A stretch of 57,487 nt of DNA, from the NCBI RefSeq assembly GCF_009709555.1, contig NZ_WJBG01000216.1, positions 1-57,487 of the forward strand. The letters run 5' to 3'. This stretch comes from Streptomyces blattellae (lineage in GTDB: Bacteria; Actinomycetota; Actinomycetes; Streptomycetales; Streptomycetaceae). A program made the position numbers and the translations under genes. Below, in pieces: positions 24,038-32,714 of this stretch; position 1 is the first letter of the stretch; each line of letters starts with the position of its first letter. A model generated the notes under the pieces. The model had not been told where the DNA came from. It ran no database searches and saw only the letters and a list, made by a program, of their open reading frames with translations.

Positions 24038-25252
24038 ATGCGATCGACAAGGCATTCGTTCACCGCTCGCCGAGAAGGGAGCGCACGCCGCAGAACCTCC
24101 CCCGTGCTGGCGGCCGTTGCGCTCGCCTCCGCGCTCGTACTGACCGCGACCGCCTGCTCCTCGGGCGACGCCGAGGCGGGCGGCCAGACCTCGGCATCCG
24201 CCGAGGGCGACGGCAAGATCACGATCCCGGACGACATCACGGACCGGCTCAAAGAGCATGGGATCGACATCGACAACTGGCAGAACGGCGCCTGGAGGAA
24301 CTGGGACAGGGACGACTGGCTGCGTGAGGCCGAGGACTTCGTCAACCCCATCATCGAGGACCTGTGGAACCCGGACCGGATGCGGGACGCCGATGAGCCG
24401 GACCAGAGCGTCGACGACAGCGACCTCTCGGGTGACCAGGGCGTGACCGACCCGACGCCCGAGCCGGTGGACGCCGAGGCCGTACCGCCTACGTACCACG
24501 ACAATGCCGCCACGGCAGGAAAGGTGTTCTTCGACTCCCCCGAGGGCACGATGGTCTGCTCGGCGACGGTCGTGCAGGATCCGGCCAACCCGGGCAAGTC
24601 CAACATGGTGTGGACGGCGGGCCACTGTGTGCACGCGGGCAGGAGCGGCGGCTGGTACCGCAACATCGCGTTCGTCCCGTCGTACAACGACTCCGGCGAG
24701 TCGGCCGCGGAGTTGGAGAACGCCGCGCAGGAGGAGGTCGCTCCCTACGGTGTCTGGTGGGGCGACTGGGCGCAGACCTCGGACCAGTGGATCGAGCAGG
24801 GCGGTGCGACGGGCGGGGACGGTGCGGCGTACGACTTCGCCGTCATCCATGTGACGCCCGAGAACGGCGACGGCAAGTCGCTGGAGGAGACCGTCGGATC
24901 GGCGCTGCCGGTGGACTTCGAGGCTCCGGCCGTCCAGCAGGTGGAGCGGATCACGGCGACGGGTTACCCGGCGGGAGCGCCGTTCGACGGCCAGACGCTG
25001 TATCGGTGCCAGGACAGTCCCGGGCGGCTGTCGATCAACGCCTCCGACCCGACGATGTACCGCATCGGCTGCACCATGACCGGTGGTTCGTCCGGCGGCG
25101 GCTGGGTCACCACGGGTGCGGACGGCGAGGAGACGCTGGTGTCCAACACCTCGATCGGCCCGGTGACCGCGGGCTGGCTGGCGGGTCCGCGGCTGGGTGA
25201 TGTGGCCAAGGGCGTGTACGACTCGGTGAGCGAGAAGTTCGCCGGCCAGTGA
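24038..25252 (+). CDS. Secreted trypsin-like serine protease lipoprotein
   Basis: This is a 404-residue exported protein. An N-terminal Arg-rich signal peptide ends at a lipobox (LTATACSS, Cys about 41), so the mature protein is probably tethered to the outer face of the membrane. An acidic ~120-residue linker precedes a chymotrypsin-fold domain with triad His196 (WTAGHCVHA), Asp266 (AYDFAVIHV) and Ser352 (TGGSSGGGW). It resembles the V8/glutamyl endopeptidase group. The ATG has CAGGGGGA upstream. A longer frame starts at 23939 but its extra part has no ribosome-binding site. It is divergent from the siderophore operon, and its substrate is unknown. Confidence 0.87.
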   Translation: MRSTRHSFTARREGSARRRTSPVLAAVALASALVLTATACSSGDAEAGGQTSASAEGDGKITIPDDITDRLKEHGIDIDNWQNGAWRNWDRDDWLREAEDFVNPIIEDLWNPDRMRDADEPDQSVDDSDLSGDQGVTDPTPEPVDAEAVPPTYHDNAATAGKVFFDSPEGTMVCSATVVQDPANPGKSNMVWTAGHCVHAGRSGGWYRNIAFVPSYNDSGESAAELENAAQEEVAPYGVWWGDWAQTSDQWIEQGGATGGDGAAYDFAVIHVTPENGDGKSLEETVGSALPVDFEAPAVQQVERITATGYPAGAPFDGQTLYRCQDSPGRLSINASDPTMYRIGCTMTGGSSGGGWVTTGADGEETLVSNTSIGPVTAGWLAGPRLGDVAKGVYDSVSEKFAGQ

Positions 25253-25447
25253 TGTGATCCGGCGGTGGCGTGCCGTACGGAGCCGACCGGCACGAGCGCC
25301 ACACGGTGCCGCAGATGAAGCAAGCCGGGCGACACCACCTGGCTCGCTGGCGGATCCGCGGCTCGGCGCGAGGCTCAGGAGGTCTGCGAGCACATGGGCA
25401 AGACGTACGGCGGTCAGTGACCCCGGAGACCGCCCGTGCACGCCGAA

Positions 25448-25478
25448 GGCCCGCCCCCGCAAGAAGCAGGGGCGGGCC
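25448..25478. terminator. Terminator between the protease gene and hflX
   Basis: GGCCCGCCCC pairs with GGGGCGGGCC (10 bp) around an 11-base loop. It lies 17 bp from the hflX stop and about 195 bp after the protease stop, between convergent genes. Confidence 0.75.
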
Positions 25479-25495
25479 GTCCGTTTCGTACGGTG

Positions 25496-26989
25496 TCAGG
25501 CGAGCGGTGCCGGAACGTACGGCGCGAGATCCGCCGCCAGTTCCTCATGCACCCGTGCCTTGAGCAGGGTGCCCTCCGGGGTGTGCTCCTCGGAGATCAC
25601 CTCGCCCTCGGTGTGGGCGCGGGCGACCAGCTTGCCGTGCGTGTACGGCACCAGCGCCTCGATCTCGACCGACGGCCGCGGCAGCTCGTTGTCGATGAGT
25701 GCCAGCAGCTCGGCGATGCCCCGGCCGGTGCGGGCCGAGACGGCGATGGAGCGCTTCTCGATCCGCAGCAGCCGCTGGAGCGTCAGCGGGTCCGCCGCGT
25801 CGGCCTTGTTGATCACGACGATCTCGGGTACGTCGGTGGCACCCACGTCCCTGATCACCTCGCGCACCGCGGCCAGCTGCTCCTCCGGATTCGGGTGCGA
25901 ACCGTCGACCACGTGCAGGATCACGTCGGACTCGCCGACCTCCTCCATCGTGGAGCGGAACGCCTCGACCAGGTGGTGCGGCAGATGCCGGACGAAACCG
26001 ACGGTGTCCGCCAGCGTGTACTGCCGGCCGCTCGGTGTCTCGGCCCGGCGCACGGTCGGGTCCAGGGTCGCGAACAGGGCGTTCTCGACCAGGACACCGG
26101 CACCGGTGAGGCGGTTGAGCAGCGAGGACTTACCGGCGTTTGTGTAGCCCGCGATGGCGACCGAGGGCACCTTGTTGCGCCGGCGCACCTGGCGCTGGAC
26201 CTCGCGGCCGGTCTTCATCTCCGCGATCTCCCGGCGCATCTTCGCCATCTTCTCGCGGATCCGGCGCCGGTCCGTCTCGATCTTGGTCTCACCGGGACCA
26301 CGGGTGGCGAGGCCGCCGCCCTTGCCGCCGCCCATCTGCCGGGACAGCGACTGACCCCAGCCGCGCAGTCTCGGCAGCATGTACTGCATCTGCGCGAGCG
26401 CGACCTGCGCCTTGCCCTCTCGGGACTTGGCGTGCTGGGCGAAGATGTCGAGGATCAGGGCCGTACGGTCGATGACCTTGACCTTGACGACGTCTTCGAG
26501 GTGGATCAGCTGCCCAGGGCTCAGCTCACCGTCGCAGATGACCGTGTCCGCGCCCGAATCGAGGACGATGTCCCGCAGCTCGTCGGCCTTGCCGGAGCCG
26601 ATGTACGTCGCCGCGTCGGGCTTGTCGCGGCGCTGGATCACAGCGTCGAGCACGAGCGCGCCCGCGGTCTCCGCGAGCGCGGCGAGCTCCGCCAGGGAGT
26701 TCTCCGCGTCCTGTGCGGTCCCCGTGGTCCAGACGCCGACGAGCACGACCCGCTCCAGACGGAGCTGCCGGTACTCGACCTCGGTGACGTCCTCAAGCTC
26801 GGTGGAGAGACCGGCGACACGGCGCAGGGCCGCACGCTCGGAGCGGTCGAACTGATCGCCGTCCCGCTCTCCGTCGATCTCGTGGCTCCAGGCGACGTCC
26901 TCTTCCATCAGGGCATCGGCCCGAAGACCTTCGGGGTAGGCGTGCGCGAGGCGCTGAGTGTCCTGGGAAGGGGAAGAAGAGGAGGTCAT
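25496..26989 (-). CDS. hflX: Ribosome-associated GTPase HflX
   Basis: This 497-residue GTPase splits or rescues stalled ribosomes in relatives. The N-terminal nucleotide-binding half has VLVGVW, AATYIGSGKADELRD and the coiled segment GGLATRGPGETKIETDRRRI. The G domain has G1 IAGYTNAGKSSLLN, G3 DTVGFVRHLP, G4 VINKADA and G5 SVSAR-like SIAVSARTG. The extra 90-residue N-terminus is usual for actinobacterial HflX. The ATG has AAGGA just upstream. Confidence 0.96.
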   Translation of the reverse strand: MTSSSSPSQDTQRLAHAYPEGLRADALMEEDVAWSHEIDGERDGDQFDRSERAALRRVAGLSTELEDVTEVEYRQLRLERVVLVGVWTTGTAQDAENSLAELAALAETAGALVLDAVIQRRDKPDAATYIGSGKADELRDIVLDSGADTVICDGELSPGQLIHLEDVVKVKVIDRTALILDIFAQHAKSREGKAQVALAQMQYMLPRLRGWGQSLSRQMGGGKGGGLATRGPGETKIETDRRRIREKMAKMRREIAEMKTGREVQRQVRRRNKVPSVAIAGYTNAGKSSLLNRLTGAGVLVENALFATLDPTVRRAETPSGRQYTLADTVGFVRHLPHHLVEAFRSTMEEVGESDVILHVVDGSHPNPEEQLAAVREVIRDVGATDVPEIVVINKADAADPLTLQRLLRIEKRSIAVSARTGRGIAELLALIDNELPRPSVEIEALVPYTHGKLVARAHTEGEVISEEHTPEGTLLKARVHEELAADLAPYVPAPLA

Positions 26990-27145
26990 TGGGTCCTTAC
27001 GTCGTTGGAGATGCCATTTCGGCGGTCACTGTGCACAACGTACGAGCACTCCGGGAGATTCCCGCGCCCCGTACCCCGCCGGCCTGACGATGGTCGCACG
27101 GCACGGGGCGTCTCGTCACTGTGTTATTCGTGGGGCGCTTCCGAG

Positions 27146-28618
27146 CTAGTTGCCGGGCGCTTCCGACTTCCAGTCCGGGTGACCTGGCATCGGCGGGGTC
27201 TTCGTGCCGTACAGCCAGTCCTGGAAGAACCCGCCGAGGTCGCGTCCGGACACCTCGGAGGCGAGCTGCACGAACTCGGCCGTGGTCGCCGAGCCGTCCC
27301 GGTGCTGCTGCACCCAGGTCCGCTCCAGGCGCTCGAAGGCCGGACGGCCGATCTTCTCGCGCAGCGCGTACAGGACGAGCGCGGCGCCGTCGTAGACGTT
27401 CGGACGGAAGATGCCGATCTTCTGGCCGGGCTCGGGCACCTTGGGCGCGGCCGGTGGTCCGCCGGCGGCACGCCAGCCGTCGGAGGAGCGGTACGCGGCC
27501 TTCATCCGGGTCTGCAGCTGCTTGTTCGCCTTCTCCTCCGCGTACAGGGCCTCGTACCAGGTGGCATGCCCCTCGTTGAGCCACAGGTCGGACCAGGTGC
27601 GGGGGCCGACGCTGTTGCCGAACCACTGGTGGGCCAGCTCGTGGACCATGATCGAGTCGACGAACCACTCGGGGAACCCGGACTCGGTGAACAGATCTCT
27701 CTCGAAGAGAGAGAGGGTCTGCGTCTCAAGTTCGAAGCCGGTGTCCGCCTCCGCGATGAGCAGGCCGTAGGTCTCGAAGGGGTACGGCCCGACCTTGCCC
27801 TCCATCCACTTCATCTGAGCAGGGGTCTTCTTCAGCCACGGCTCGAACAGCTTGCGGTCCTTGGTGGGGACGACGTCCCGGATCTGCAGTCCGTGCGGCC
27901 CGGTGCGGTGCAGCACGGTGGAGCGGCCGATGGCGACCTGGGCGAGTTCGGTGGCCATGGGGTGCCGGGTCCGGTACGTCCATGTCGTCTTCCCGCGCGC
28001 GCGGTCGACGCCGGCCGGCATCCCGTTGGCGACGGCGGTGTGACCGTCGGGTGCGGTGACCCGGAAGGTGAACATCGCCTTGTCCGAGGGATGGTCGTTG
28101 CACGGGAACACCAGGTGGGCGACGTCGGCCTGGTTGGCCATGACGAGCCCGTCGGCGGTCCGCACCCAGCCTCCGTCCCGGCCTCCGGCCGCCGGGCGGG
28201 GGTCGCTGGTGTGCCGCACGGTGATCCGCATCCAGCTGCCGGCGGGCAGCGGTTTGGCCGGGGTGACGACCAGGTCCTCCTTGGCGCTGGAGAAGGCCGC
28301 CTTTTCCCCGTTGACCTCGACCGACGTGGCCTCGCTGTGCGAAAAGTCGAGGTTGACGCGGTCCAGTGCGGTGGTCGTCCAGCCACTGATCGTCGTGACC
28401 GCCTGGAGGGGCTTGTCGTTGGTGCCCGGATAGGTGAAGGAGAGGTCGTACGACGTCACGTCGTATCCGGGGTTGCCCAGATGCGGGAAGAGGCGGTCGC
28501 CGACGCCGAGGGGGGTCGGCGGGGCGCCTGCCGCGACGAGGCAGACGGACACGGCAGACGCGAGCAGGGCGGCCTTCAGCCGTCGGGCAGTGCGGGAGGT
28601 GCGCGGGGTGAGCAGCAT
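27146..28618 (-). CDS. Secreted M1-family zinc metallopeptidase
   Basis: This 490-residue exported aminopeptidase-like enzyme has a signal peptide of about 30 residues (RRLKAALLASAVSVCLVAAGA). A beta-sandwich N-terminal domain precedes the zinc site HELAHQWFGN, with the third ligand Glu in WLNEGHATW 18 residues on. The GxMEN exopeptidase motif is replaced by the less usual region around EADTGFELETQ, so cleavage preference is uncertain. The C-terminal helical part is short compared with the ~850-residue cytoplasmic PepN. No strong ribosome-binding site is seen. Confidence 0.9.
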   Translation of the reverse strand: MLLTPRTSRTARRLKAALLASAVSVCLVAAGAPPTPLGVGDRLFPHLGNPGYDVTSYDLSFTYPGTNDKPLQAVTTISGWTTTALDRVNLDFSHSEATSVEVNGEKAAFSSAKEDLVVTPAKPLPAGSWMRITVRHTSDPRPAAGGRDGGWVRTADGLVMANQADVAHLVFPCNDHPSDKAMFTFRVTAPDGHTAVANGMPAGVDRARGKTTWTYRTRHPMATELAQVAIGRSTVLHRTGPHGLQIRDVVPTKDRKLFEPWLKKTPAQMKWMEGKVGPYPFETYGLLIAEADTGFELETQTLSLFERDLFTESGFPEWFVDSIMVHELAHQWFGNSVGPRTWSDLWLNEGHATWYEALYAEEKANKQLQTRMKAAYRSSDGWRAAGGPPAAPKVPEPGQKIGIFRPNVYDGAALVLYALREKIGRPAFERLERTWVQQHRDGSATTAEFVQLASEVSGRDLGGFFQDWLYGTKTPPMPGHPDWKSEAPGN

Positions 28619-28711
28619 GGACCACGGCTACCAGGGCTCACCCGGAGCACGGCGACGACGCGCGTCCGGCCCACTCGAATGGGTTCCTGAAGGGGGTCTT
28701 ACGGTGCGGCA

Positions 28712-28768
28712 CGCGCGCGTGAAGGCGGGGCGCGCGCGTGAAGGCGGGGCGCGCGCGTGAAGGCGGGG
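28712..28768. repeat. Three perfect 19-bp tandem repeats
   Basis: The unit CGCGCGCGTGAAGGCGGGG is repeated three times without change, followed by a partial CGCGCGG. It lies in the gap between the M1 peptidase start and the rshA stop. Perfect identity suggests recent expansion. It is non-coding as far as I can see. Confidence 0.9.
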
Positions 28769-28779
28769 CGCGCGGCCCC

Positions 28780-30900
28780 TCACGCTCCCGGTGTCTGGGC
28801 CCGTCCCACGTCGTACACCCCCGGCACGTTCCGCATGGCCCGCATGAGGACGGGTAGGTGGGCGGCGTCCGGGAGTTGGAGGGTGTAGGTGTGGCGGACG
28901 CGTTGCTGGCTCGGGGGTTCGACGGTCGCCGACACGATTTCCGCGCCCTCCAGGGCGATCGCTTCCGTGAGGTCGGCCAGGAGATGAGGGCGGCCGAACG
29001 ATTCGGCGACCAGGGTGACCCGGCACTCGGTGGTGTCGCCCCAGCGCACGCCGACCTCCGCGCGCCCCGTGCTCTTCATACGCGCCACCGCGGCGCACTC
29101 GACGCGGTGCACGGTCACCGCTCCCCCGCGGACCGGGAAGCCGGTGACCTCGTCGGGCGGTACGGGCGTACAGCAGCCGGCGAGCCGTACGGTCGCGCCG
29201 GGCTGGTCGACGACCGCGTTCGCGGCGCCGGGACGGGTGGCGGGGGCGTCGGCGGCGGGACGCGGGGACGCGGACGGTGGCTCGGGACCGCGCTCGGCCT
29301 CGGCCTCGGGTTCGGCCGGTGAGGGGTGGGTCGAGAGCCACCGTTGGATCGCGATCCTGGCCGTCGGTGTGTGCGCGTGCTCCAGCCACTCCCTGGAGGG
29401 CTCGGAGGCCGGGTCCTGCCCCATGAGGAGCTGGACCGTGTCGCCGTCCCGCAGGACCGTGCTCAGCGTCGCCAAACGGCCGTTGACGCGGGCGCCGATG
29501 CAGGCGTGCGCGTCCTCGCCGTACTGCGCGTACGCGGCGTCCACGCAGGTCGCGCCCTCGGGCAGGCCGAGCGTGCCGCCGTCGGGCCGGAAGACGGTGA
29601 TCTCGCGGTCCTGGGCGAGGTCCTCGCGCAGGGTGGACCAGAAGGTGTCGGTGTCGGGGGCGGCCTCCTGCCAGTCGAGCAGCCGGGAGAGCCAGCCGGG
29701 CCGGGTGGGGTCGACGCGCTCGCCGTCGGCCGGGTCCTCGGGGGCGGGGGCGTAGGGATTGCCGAGCGCGACGACGCCGGCCTCGGCGACCTTGTGCATC
29801 TGGTGGGTGCGGATGAGGACTTCGGCGACCTGGCCGTCCTTCCGGGCGACGGCGGTGTGCAGCGACTGGTACAGGTTGAACTTGGGGACGGCGATGAAAT
29901 CCTTGAACTCCGAGACGACGGGCGTCATACAGGTGTGCAGCTCGCCCAGGACGCCGTAGCAGTCCGCGTCCTCGCTCACCAGCACCAGCAGCCGGCCGAA
30001 GTCGCAGCCCCTGAGGCGCCCCCGCTTGCGGGCCACGCGGTGCACGGAGACGAAGTGCCGGGGCCGGATGAGGACTTCGGCCTGGATGCCGGCCTCGCGC
30101 AGGACGGTGCGCACCTCTTCGGCGATCTCGGCGAGCGGGTCACCGGGGAGCGCCGCGTTGTCGGCGATCAACTCGCGTGTGTGGTCGTACTCCTCGGGGT
30201 GCAGGATCGCGAAGACGAGGTCTTCCAGCTCGGTCTTGAGGGCCTGCACGCCGAGGCGTTCGGCGAGCGGGATGAGCACGTCGCGGGTCACCTTGGCGAT
30301 GCGCGCCTGTTTCTCGGGGCGCATCACGCCGAGGGTTCGCATGTTGTGCAGCCGGTCGGCGAGTTTGATCGACATCACACGGACGTCGCTGCCGGTGGCG
30401 ACGAGCATCTTGCGGAAGGTCTCGGGTTCGGCCGCGGCGCCGTAGTCGACCTTCTCCAACTTCGTGACGCCGTCGACGAGATAGCGGACTTCGGCGCCGA
30501 ACTGCTCACCGACCTGATCGAGGGTCACCTCGGTGTCCTCGACGGTGTCGTGGAGCAGAGAGGCCGTCAAGGTCGTGGTCTCGGCGCCGAGTTCGGCGAG
30601 GATCAGCGTCACGGCGAGCGGGTGGGTGATGTACGGCTCGCCGCTCTTGCGCATCTGCCCGCGGTGCGAGGACTCGGCCAGCACGTAGGCGCGGCGCAGG
30701 GGTTCGAGCGCGGCGGCGGGGTAGTGGGCGCGATGGGCCTCGACGACATGGCCGATGGCGTCGGGCAGCCGGTCGCGGGCGGTGGGGCCGAGCAACGCGG
30801 CGCGGCCCAGGCGGCGCAGGTCGATCCTGGGGAGCGACCTCTTGCGGGGCCCGGTGGGGGCTACGGGACCTGCGGCAGGGTTCGTTGCCTCCGCACTCAT
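28780..30900 (-). CDS. rshA: RelA/SpoT homologue (RshA), (p)ppGpp hydrolase/synthetase family
   Basis: This is a 706-residue stringent-response enzyme, a second long RSH besides the main RelA in Streptomyces. The HD hydrolase domain has HRGQMRKSGEPYITHP and LLHDTVEDTEV, then IKLADRLHNMRTLG. The synthetase domain has FKDFIAVPKFNLYQSLHT and AEVLIRTHQMH. Its RPRHFVSVHRVARKRG segment replaces the usual PKHIYSIYRKM, so synthetase activity may be weak. TGS, zinc-finger (AGCCTPVP, HRVECA) and ACT domains follow. ATG 30900 is chosen because GGAGG lies six bases upstream; the in-frame GTG at 30906 overlaps that site. Confidence 0.92.
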   Translation of the reverse strand: MSAEATNPAAGPVAPTGPRKRSLPRIDLRRLGRAALLGPTARDRLPDAIGHVVEAHRAHYPAAALEPLRRAYVLAESSHRGQMRKSGEPYITHPLAVTLILAELGAETTTLTASLLHDTVEDTEVTLDQVGEQFGAEVRYLVDGVTKLEKVDYGAAAEPETFRKMLVATGSDVRVMSIKLADRLHNMRTLGVMRPEKQARIAKVTRDVLIPLAERLGVQALKTELEDLVFAILHPEEYDHTRELIADNAALPGDPLAEIAEEVRTVLREAGIQAEVLIRPRHFVSVHRVARKRGRLRGCDFGRLLVLVSEDADCYGVLGELHTCMTPVVSEFKDFIAVPKFNLYQSLHTAVARKDGQVAEVLIRTHQMHKVAEAGVVALGNPYAPAPEDPADGERVDPTRPGWLSRLLDWQEAAPDTDTFWSTLREDLAQDREITVFRPDGGTLGLPEGATCVDAAYAQYGEDAHACIGARVNGRLATLSTVLRDGDTVQLLMGQDPASEPSREWLEHAHTPTARIAIQRWLSTHPSPAEPEAEAERGPEPPSASPRPAADAPATRPGAANAVVDQPGATVRLAGCCTPVPPDEVTGFPVRGGAVTVHRVECAAVARMKSTGRAEVGVRWGDTTECRVTLVAESFGRPHLLADLTEAIALEGAEIVSATVEPPSQQRVRHTYTLQLPDAAHLPVLMRAMRNVPGVYDVGRAQTPGA

Positions 30901-30996
30901 GGGCACCTCCGGCTGCGTGGACCGGCGGACGGGGTTGCCCCATGGCGGACGGCGGCTCAGGGGATGGCTTCGTTCCCCCGTCCGGGCCGGTGCTTG

Positions 30997-31025
30997 ATGC
31001 TACCGAGCCCATCACGCGTGATTGA
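30997..31025 (-). promoter_or_regulatory. Putative rshA promoter with palindrome
   Basis: Minus-strand TAGCAT (31002-30997) could be a -10 element and TCAATC (31025-31020) a -35. Between and overlapping them is the perfect 12-bp palindrome ATCACGCGTGAT (31011-31022), a possible operator. The rest of the 280-bp rshA-dapF gap holds nothing clear apart from a weak GAAACC/GGTTTC hairpin at 31138-31152. Confidence 0.4.
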
Positions 31026-31180
31026 CCGCCTCTCGCCGAGCGTGAAACGGATCACCCATTCGAGCGATGGTCTGGATGTTTGCGATTTCGCGCCATGTGA
31101 CGTGCGGCCCAAGGCAGTTCCGGACCTCACGAGCCCCGAAACCCAAGGTTTCCGGCATCGGGCCGTTGCGCTACGGACCG

Positions 31181-32074
31181 TCAGCGAGCCGCGGTTTCCA
31201 GCCATTCCGCGTCGATCTCCCCTTCGGCCACGATCACCGCGGGTCCGGTCATCTCGATCTCGCCGTCGGGCCGCTCGGTGATCACCAGGGTCCCGCCGGG
31301 GACATCGACGGTGTACGTCGCCGGGGTGCCGGTGGCCGCGGGGTCGGCGCCGTCTCTGCGGGCGGCGGCCACGGCGACGGCGCACGCGCCCGTGCCGCAC
31401 GAACGCGTCTCGCCGGCGCCGCGCTCGTGCACGCGCAGCGCTACGTGGGCGGGGCCGCGGTCGACCACGAACTCGACGTTCACCCCGTCCGGGTAGGCGG
31501 ACGCCGGGCTGACGGGCGGCGGTGTGAACAGGTTTCCCGCGTGGGCGAGATCCTCCACGAAGGCGACCGCGTGGGGGTTGCCCATGTTCACGTTCCGCGC
31601 GGGCCAGCTGTGCTCGCCGACGCTCACGGTGACGTCCCCTTCGGGGAGACGCGCCTTGCCCATGCCCACCGTGATGTCGCCCGCGGCGGAGCCGCTGTCG
31701 GAGACGGTCTTTGCGATGTGCACGGTCTTCACGCCGCCCCGCGTGGCGATGGCGAGGTCACCTTCGGTGGCATGTCCGGCGTGCTGGAGGTAGCGCGCGA
31801 ACACCCGCACCCCGTTGCCGCACATCTCGGCGATCGAGCCGTCGCCGTTGCGGTAGTCCATGAACCACTCCGCCTCGGCCGCCATGTGCTTGGCCTCGGG
31901 GTGCGCGGCGGACCGTACGACATGCAGCAGCCCGTCGCCACCGATGCCCGCTCGGCGGTCACACAGGGCCGCGACGGTGGCCGGGGGCAGGTCGATGGCG
32001 TTCTCGGAGTCCGGGACGATCACGAAGTCGTTCTCCGTGCCGTGTCCCTTGAGGAAGGCGATCCGCGTGCTCAT
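31181..32074 (-). CDS. dapF: Diaminopimelate epimerase
   Basis: This enzyme converts LL- to meso-diaminopimelate for lysine and cell-wall synthesis. It has 297 residues. The two catalytic cysteines are Cys85 (EMCGNGVR) and Cys226 (RSCGTGACA). The substrate loops KGHGTENDF and NMGNPHAV are also conserved. GAGGA abuts the ATG with no spacer, an odd arrangement that may mean weak or leaderless initiation. It lies next to miaA, as in other actinobacteria. Confidence 0.96.
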   Translation of the reverse strand: MSTRIAFLKGHGTENDFVIVPDSENAIDLPPATVAALCDRRAGIGGDGLLHVVRSAAHPEAKHMAAEAEWFMDYRNGDGSIAEMCGNGVRVFARYLQHAGHATEGDLAIATRGGVKTVHIAKTVSDSGSAAGDITVGMGKARLPEGDVTVSVGEHSWPARNVNMGNPHAVAFVEDLAHAGNLFTPPPVSPASAYPDGVNVEFVVDRGPAHVALRVHERGAGETRSCGTGACAVAVAAARRDGADPAATGTPATYTVDVPGGTLVITERPDGEIEMTGPAVIVAEGEIDAEWLETAAR

Positions 32075-32108
32075 TCCTCGATCGTAAGGCTTGGGTACGA
32101 CAGCGGGG

Positions 32109-32612
32109 TCAGCGCAGCCGGGCCACTCTCCACACGGCCAGCACCACCACCGCGGCGACCGCCACGACGTACGCGATCACGACCCGCCAGTCCAGCCGGC
32201 GCCCCGAGCCACGCTGGGGCAGGCCGGGCCAGGTGTAGCCGACGCGACGGGCGGCCATCATGCCCCAGCCGGCCGCGCAGGAGCAGATCAGCAGCCCCAG
32301 CATGGCGATCACGGCGCCGCTGTCGCCGAAGTCGAAGGCCAGGGGGAACGCGAACATCAGGGAGCCGACCGCGCCCAGGGCGACGATGGGCGCGAGCTGC
32401 CAGATGCGCAGTCGGCGCTGCGGCCTCAGCTCGACCTCGACCTCCGGGCCGCCGGCGAACATCTCCTCGGGCTCCGGGCCGTCGTCGGTCACGCCGTCCT
32501 CGTCGGGCCCGTCCGGGCTCAGACGGTCGCCGTCCTGTGCCTGCTCACCGCTGTCGGCGGTGAGAGGTTCGGTGTTTTGTGCGGTGTCGCGAGGGCCGGC
32601 CTCCATCGCCAC
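32109..32612 (-). CDS. Small integral membrane protein of unknown function
   Basis: About 167 residues. The first 70 are acidic and hydrophilic (EPLTADSGEQAQDGD, DGPEPEEMF). Three hydrophobic segments follow: LAPIVALGAVGSLMFAFPLAF, AVIAMLGLLICSCAAGWGMMA and VVIAYVVAVAAVVVLAV. The GTG at 32612 has GGAGG four bases upstream; ATG 32606 is also possible. It sits between dapF and miaA, 34 bp from dapF. I do not recognise a functional family. Confidence 0.72.
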   Translation of the reverse strand: MAMEAGPRDTAQNTEPLTADSGEQAQDGDRLSPDGPDEDGVTDDGPEPEEMFAGGPEVEVELRPQRRLRIWQLAPIVALGAVGSLMFAFPLAFDFGDSGAVIAMLGLLICSCAAGWGMMAARRVGYTWPGLPQRGSGRRLDWRVVIAYVVAVAAVVVLAVWRVARLR

Positions 32613-32714
32613 GCGCCCTCCCAACTCGGACTCAACTCGGTCGATCGAAGCTCGATGATGGCACGGAGCCGGAGGCCGGGATGACGGCCGGAGCGTCCCG
32701 ATGCCATGACGTGA

